Source: Streptomyces sp. CNH099
GTDB taxonomy: Bacteria > Actinomycetota > Actinomycetes > Streptomycetales > Streptomycetaceae
DNA: 64,000 bases
Direction: 5' to 3'
NCBI GenBank assembly: GCA_000514715.1
Contig: KI911459.1
Coordinates: 186,001-250,000, forward strand
The notes beneath the pieces were generated by a model. It saw only the letters and a list, made by a program, of their open reading frames with translations. It did no database searches and had not been told where the DNA came from. Below, in pieces: positions 62,544 to 64,000 of this stretch. The translations under genes were made by a program, and so were the position numbers. How positions within the stretch are numbered: position 1 is the stretch's first letter; each line of letters begins with the position of its first letter.

Positions 62544-63152
62544 ATCAGCGCCGAGCCCCGCATCAACGACCGGATTCGCGTCCCCGAGGTGCGACTTGTC
62601 GGCCCCAGCGGCGAGCAGGTGGGCATCGTCCCGCTCGCCAAGGCTCTGGAGCTTGCCCAGGAGTACGACCTCGACCTGGTCGAGGTGGCGGCGAACGCCC
62701 GTCCTCCGGTGTGCAAGCTGATGGACTACGGGAAGTTCAAGTACGAGTCGGCCATGAAGGCCCGTGAGGCGCGCAAGAACCAGGCGCACACGGTCATCAA
62801 GGAGATGAAGCTCCGGCCGAAGATCGACCCGCACGACTACGACACCAAGAAGGGTCACGTCGAGCGGTTCCTCAAGCAGGGGGACAAGGTCAAGATCACG
62901 ATCATGTTCCGCGGTCGTGAGCAGTCCCGCCCCGAGCTGGGCCGGCGGCTGCTGCAGCGGCTTGCGGAGGACGTGCAGGAGCTGGGCTTCGTGGAGTCCA
63001 ACCCCAAGCAGGACGGCCGCAACATGATCATGGTTCTCGGTCCGCACAAGAAGAAGACCGAGGCGATGGCCGAAGCCCGCGAGGCCCAGGCGGCCCGCAA
63101 GGCGGAGCGAAGGGGCGACGAGACCGCTCCCGCGGAGCGCGCCGAGGCCTGA
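62544..63152 (+). CDS. infC: Translation initiation factor IF-3
   Basis: A 202-residue factor that keeps 30S subunits free and proofreads start codons. The N-terminal domain begins (I/M)SAEPRINDRIRVPEVRLVG, and the C-terminal domain includes KMKLRPKID-like residues (IKEMKLRPKIDPHDY) and FVESNPKQDGRNMIMVLGP, with a charged tail. Between an in-frame TGA at 62532 and GTG at 62589 there is no ATG, GTG or TTG, yet the conserved PRINDRIRV segment lies there. The start must therefore be ATC at 62544, five bases after GAGGAGG. Use of a rare start codon fits IF-3 autoregulation as known for AUU in E. coli. Confidence 0.93.
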   Translation: MSAEPRINDRIRVPEVRLVGPSGEQVGIVPLAKALELAQEYDLDLVEVAANARPPVCKLMDYGKFKYESAMKAREARKNQAHTVIKEMKLRPKIDPHDYDTKKGHVERFLKQGDKVKITIMFRGREQSRPELGRRLLQRLAEDVQELGFVESNPKQDGRNMIMVLGPHKKKTEAMAEAREAQAARKAERRGDETAPAERAEA

Positions 63153-63260
63153 TCCCGGCACCCGACCCCGGGTCCGGCGAGTAGGACGAAGACAGTCCGA
63201 CGCTTCCGCATGCCCGTTTGCGGGCGGCGGGAGCGCCGACGACGAGGAGTGAACGGCGAG

Positions 63261-63455
63261 ATGCCGAAGAACAAGACCCACAGTGGTTCCAAGAAGCGCT
63301 TCCGCGTGACCGGCTCCGGCAAGGTGCTGCGTCAGCGTGCCAACCGGCGCCACTACCTGGAGCACAAGCCGTCGACTCTGACCCGGCGCCTCGCCGGCAC
63401 GGTCGAACTGTCCAAGGCCGACGCCAAGAAGGCCAAGAAGCTGCTCGGCCGGTGA
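63261..63455 (+). CDS. rpmI: 50S ribosomal protein L35
   Basis: A 64-residue basic protein of the large subunit: PKNKTHSGSKKRFRVTGSGK at the start and HYLEHKPSTLTRRLAGTVEL later, full length. The ATG follows GAGGAGTG. A frame extension of 17 codons upstream is not part of the family. Second gene of the operon. Confidence 0.97.
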   Translation: MPKNKTHSGSKKRFRVTGSGKVLRQRANRRHYLEHKPSTLTRRLAGTVELSKADAKKAKKLLGR

Positions 63456-63460
63456 GCCGC

Positions 63461-63480
63461 CGCCCTGCCCCGGCAGGGCG
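63461..63480 (+). other. Hairpin between rpmI and rplT
   Basis: Perfect 9-base arms CGCCCTGCC and GGCAGGGCG with a 2-base centre, six bases after the rpmI stop codon. It may stabilise the rpmI message or limit read-through into rplT. Confidence 0.5.
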
Positions 63481-63557
63481 CAGGACGACTCAGCAGACCG
63501 GGACCCAGCCGTTCCGGGTCGCGCAGCCGACGCGACCCAGCCCCAAGGAGTGAACAA

Positions 63558-63944
63558 GTGGCACGCGTCAAGCGGGCAATCAACGCCCAGAAGAAGCGCC
63601 GGGCGATCCTCGAGCAGGCCAGCGGTTACCGCGGCCAGCGCTCCCGCCTCTACCGCAAGGCGAAGGAGCAGGTCACCCACTCCCTCGTCTACAACTACAA
63701 CGACCGCAAGAAGCGCAAGGGCGACTTCCGTCAGCTGTGGATCCAGCGGATCAACGCCGCTGCCCGCGCCAACGGCATCACCTACAACCGCTTCATCCAG
63801 GGCCTGAAGGCCGCGGGCGTCGAGGTGGACCGCAAGATGCTCGCCGAGCTGGCCGTGAACGACGCCGGTGCCTTCACCGCGCTCGTCGAGGTGGCCCAGA
63901 AGGCCCTGCCGAGCGACGTCAACGCGCCGAAGTCCGCCGCCTGA
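63558..63944 (+). CDS. rplT: 50S ribosomal protein L20
   Basis: A 128-residue protein needed for large-subunit assembly: ARVKRAINAQKKRRAILEQA, GYRGQRSRLYRKAKEQ and the conserved WIQRINAAARANGITYNRF. GTG start after AAGGAG. In several bacteria L20 also represses its own operon by binding the leader; the infC leader here could be such a target. Confidence 0.97.
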   Translation: MARVKRAINAQKKRRAILEQASGYRGQRSRLYRKAKEQVTHSLVYNYNDRKKRKGDFRQLWIQRINAAARANGITYNRFIQGLKAAGVEVDRKMLAELAVNDAGAFTALVEVAQKALPSDVNAPKSAA

Positions 63945-63975
63945 GCCGCCGCGCTCGCTCGGTACGCGTCAAGGA

Positions 63976-64000
63976 CCCGCAGGCCCCGCCGGCCTGCGGG
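63976..64000 (+). terminator. Terminator hairpin after rplT at the window edge
   Basis: Perfect 10-base arms CCCGCAGGCC and GGCCTGCGGG with a 5-base loop, ending exactly at the last base of the window. Whether a T-run follows cannot be seen. Confidence 0.7.

Noticed and set aside
62589..63152. infC starting at GTG
   Set aside because: This would delete the conserved PRINDRIRVPE segment and has no ribosome site at proper distance; ATC at 62544 has both.

Overview
The window is very GC-rich, uses GTG starts freely, and carries the complete Pup-proteasome system, twin-arginine translocase genes, a GylR-type glycerol operon and a mycosin. It is a chromosomal core segment of an actinomycete of the Streptomyces type. 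From memory the gene order resembles the S. coelicolor core between the glycerol operon and infC-rpmI-rplT; no database was consulted. I saw no CRISPR array, tRNA, rRNA, prophage or insertion sequence.

Layout. 1-1.9 kb: end of an aldo/keto reductase, an amidohydrolase and a convergent FadR-type GntR regulator with a palindromic operator. 2.1-7.1 kb (minus strand): glycerol operon glpF-glpK-glpD behind its IclR-family regulator gylR. 7.4-11.8 kb: metH and a HAD phosphatase. 12.1-15.4 kb: two paralogous peptide-binding lipoproteins without permease genes. 15.5-17.3 kb (minus): an orphan NarL-type response regulator and a RecB-like nuclease. 17.4-34.0 kb: site-2 protease, TrmI, a secreted protein, then arc/mpa, dop, pup, prcB, prcA, a LacI regulator with divergent MFS transporter, pafA, two FKBP isomerases, pafB and pafC. 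34.1-39.7 kb: small membrane protein, tatA, tatC, diacylglycerol kinase-like protein and HelY-type helicase. 39.7-43.1 kb: a frameshifted membrane protein gene, an iron-box-controlled siderophore-interacting protein and a 5'-3' exonuclease. 43.3-47.0 kb: a glycine betaine transporter of two genes, the second encoding a permease fused to two tandem binding domains. 47.1-50.0 kb: a metal-receptor-like protein, and a TDT exporter divergent from a LysR regulator. 50.3-57.1 kb: a probable ethanolamine-utilisation cluster (glutamine amidotransferase hydrolase, ethanolamine permease, FadR regulator, GlnA4-type ligase, aldehyde dehydrogenase, SDR). 57.1-62.2 kb: a PLP-fold enzyme, a proline-rich membrane protein, mycosin, SseB-like protein and DUF1844 protein. 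62.3-64.0 kb: the infC-rpmI-rplT ribosomal operon with a leader attenuator.

How genes work together. Pup is made ending in Gln, deamidated by Dop, ligated to targets by PafA, and pupylated proteins are unfolded by ARC/Mpa into the PrcAB 20S core; PafB/PafC are the linked DNA-damage-type regulators. GlpF imports glycerol, GlpK phosphorylates it and GlpD oxidises it, with GylR probably binding two similar operators. In the 50-57 kb cluster, import, gamma-glutamylation, two oxidations and hydrolysis would turn ethanolamine into glycine and regenerate glutamate; a 9-base motif shared by the permease and ligase promoters suggests one regulator for both.

Most notable signals: the tandem binding domains with a 221-bp stretch of about 98% DNA identity, the ethanolamine cluster with its shared motif, an ATC start codon for infC behind an attenuator, a set of leaderless start sites with TAGGCT-like -10 boxes, a 14-bp-arm palindrome inside the proteasome locus, and a single-frame break in the gene at 39.7-41.2 kb.
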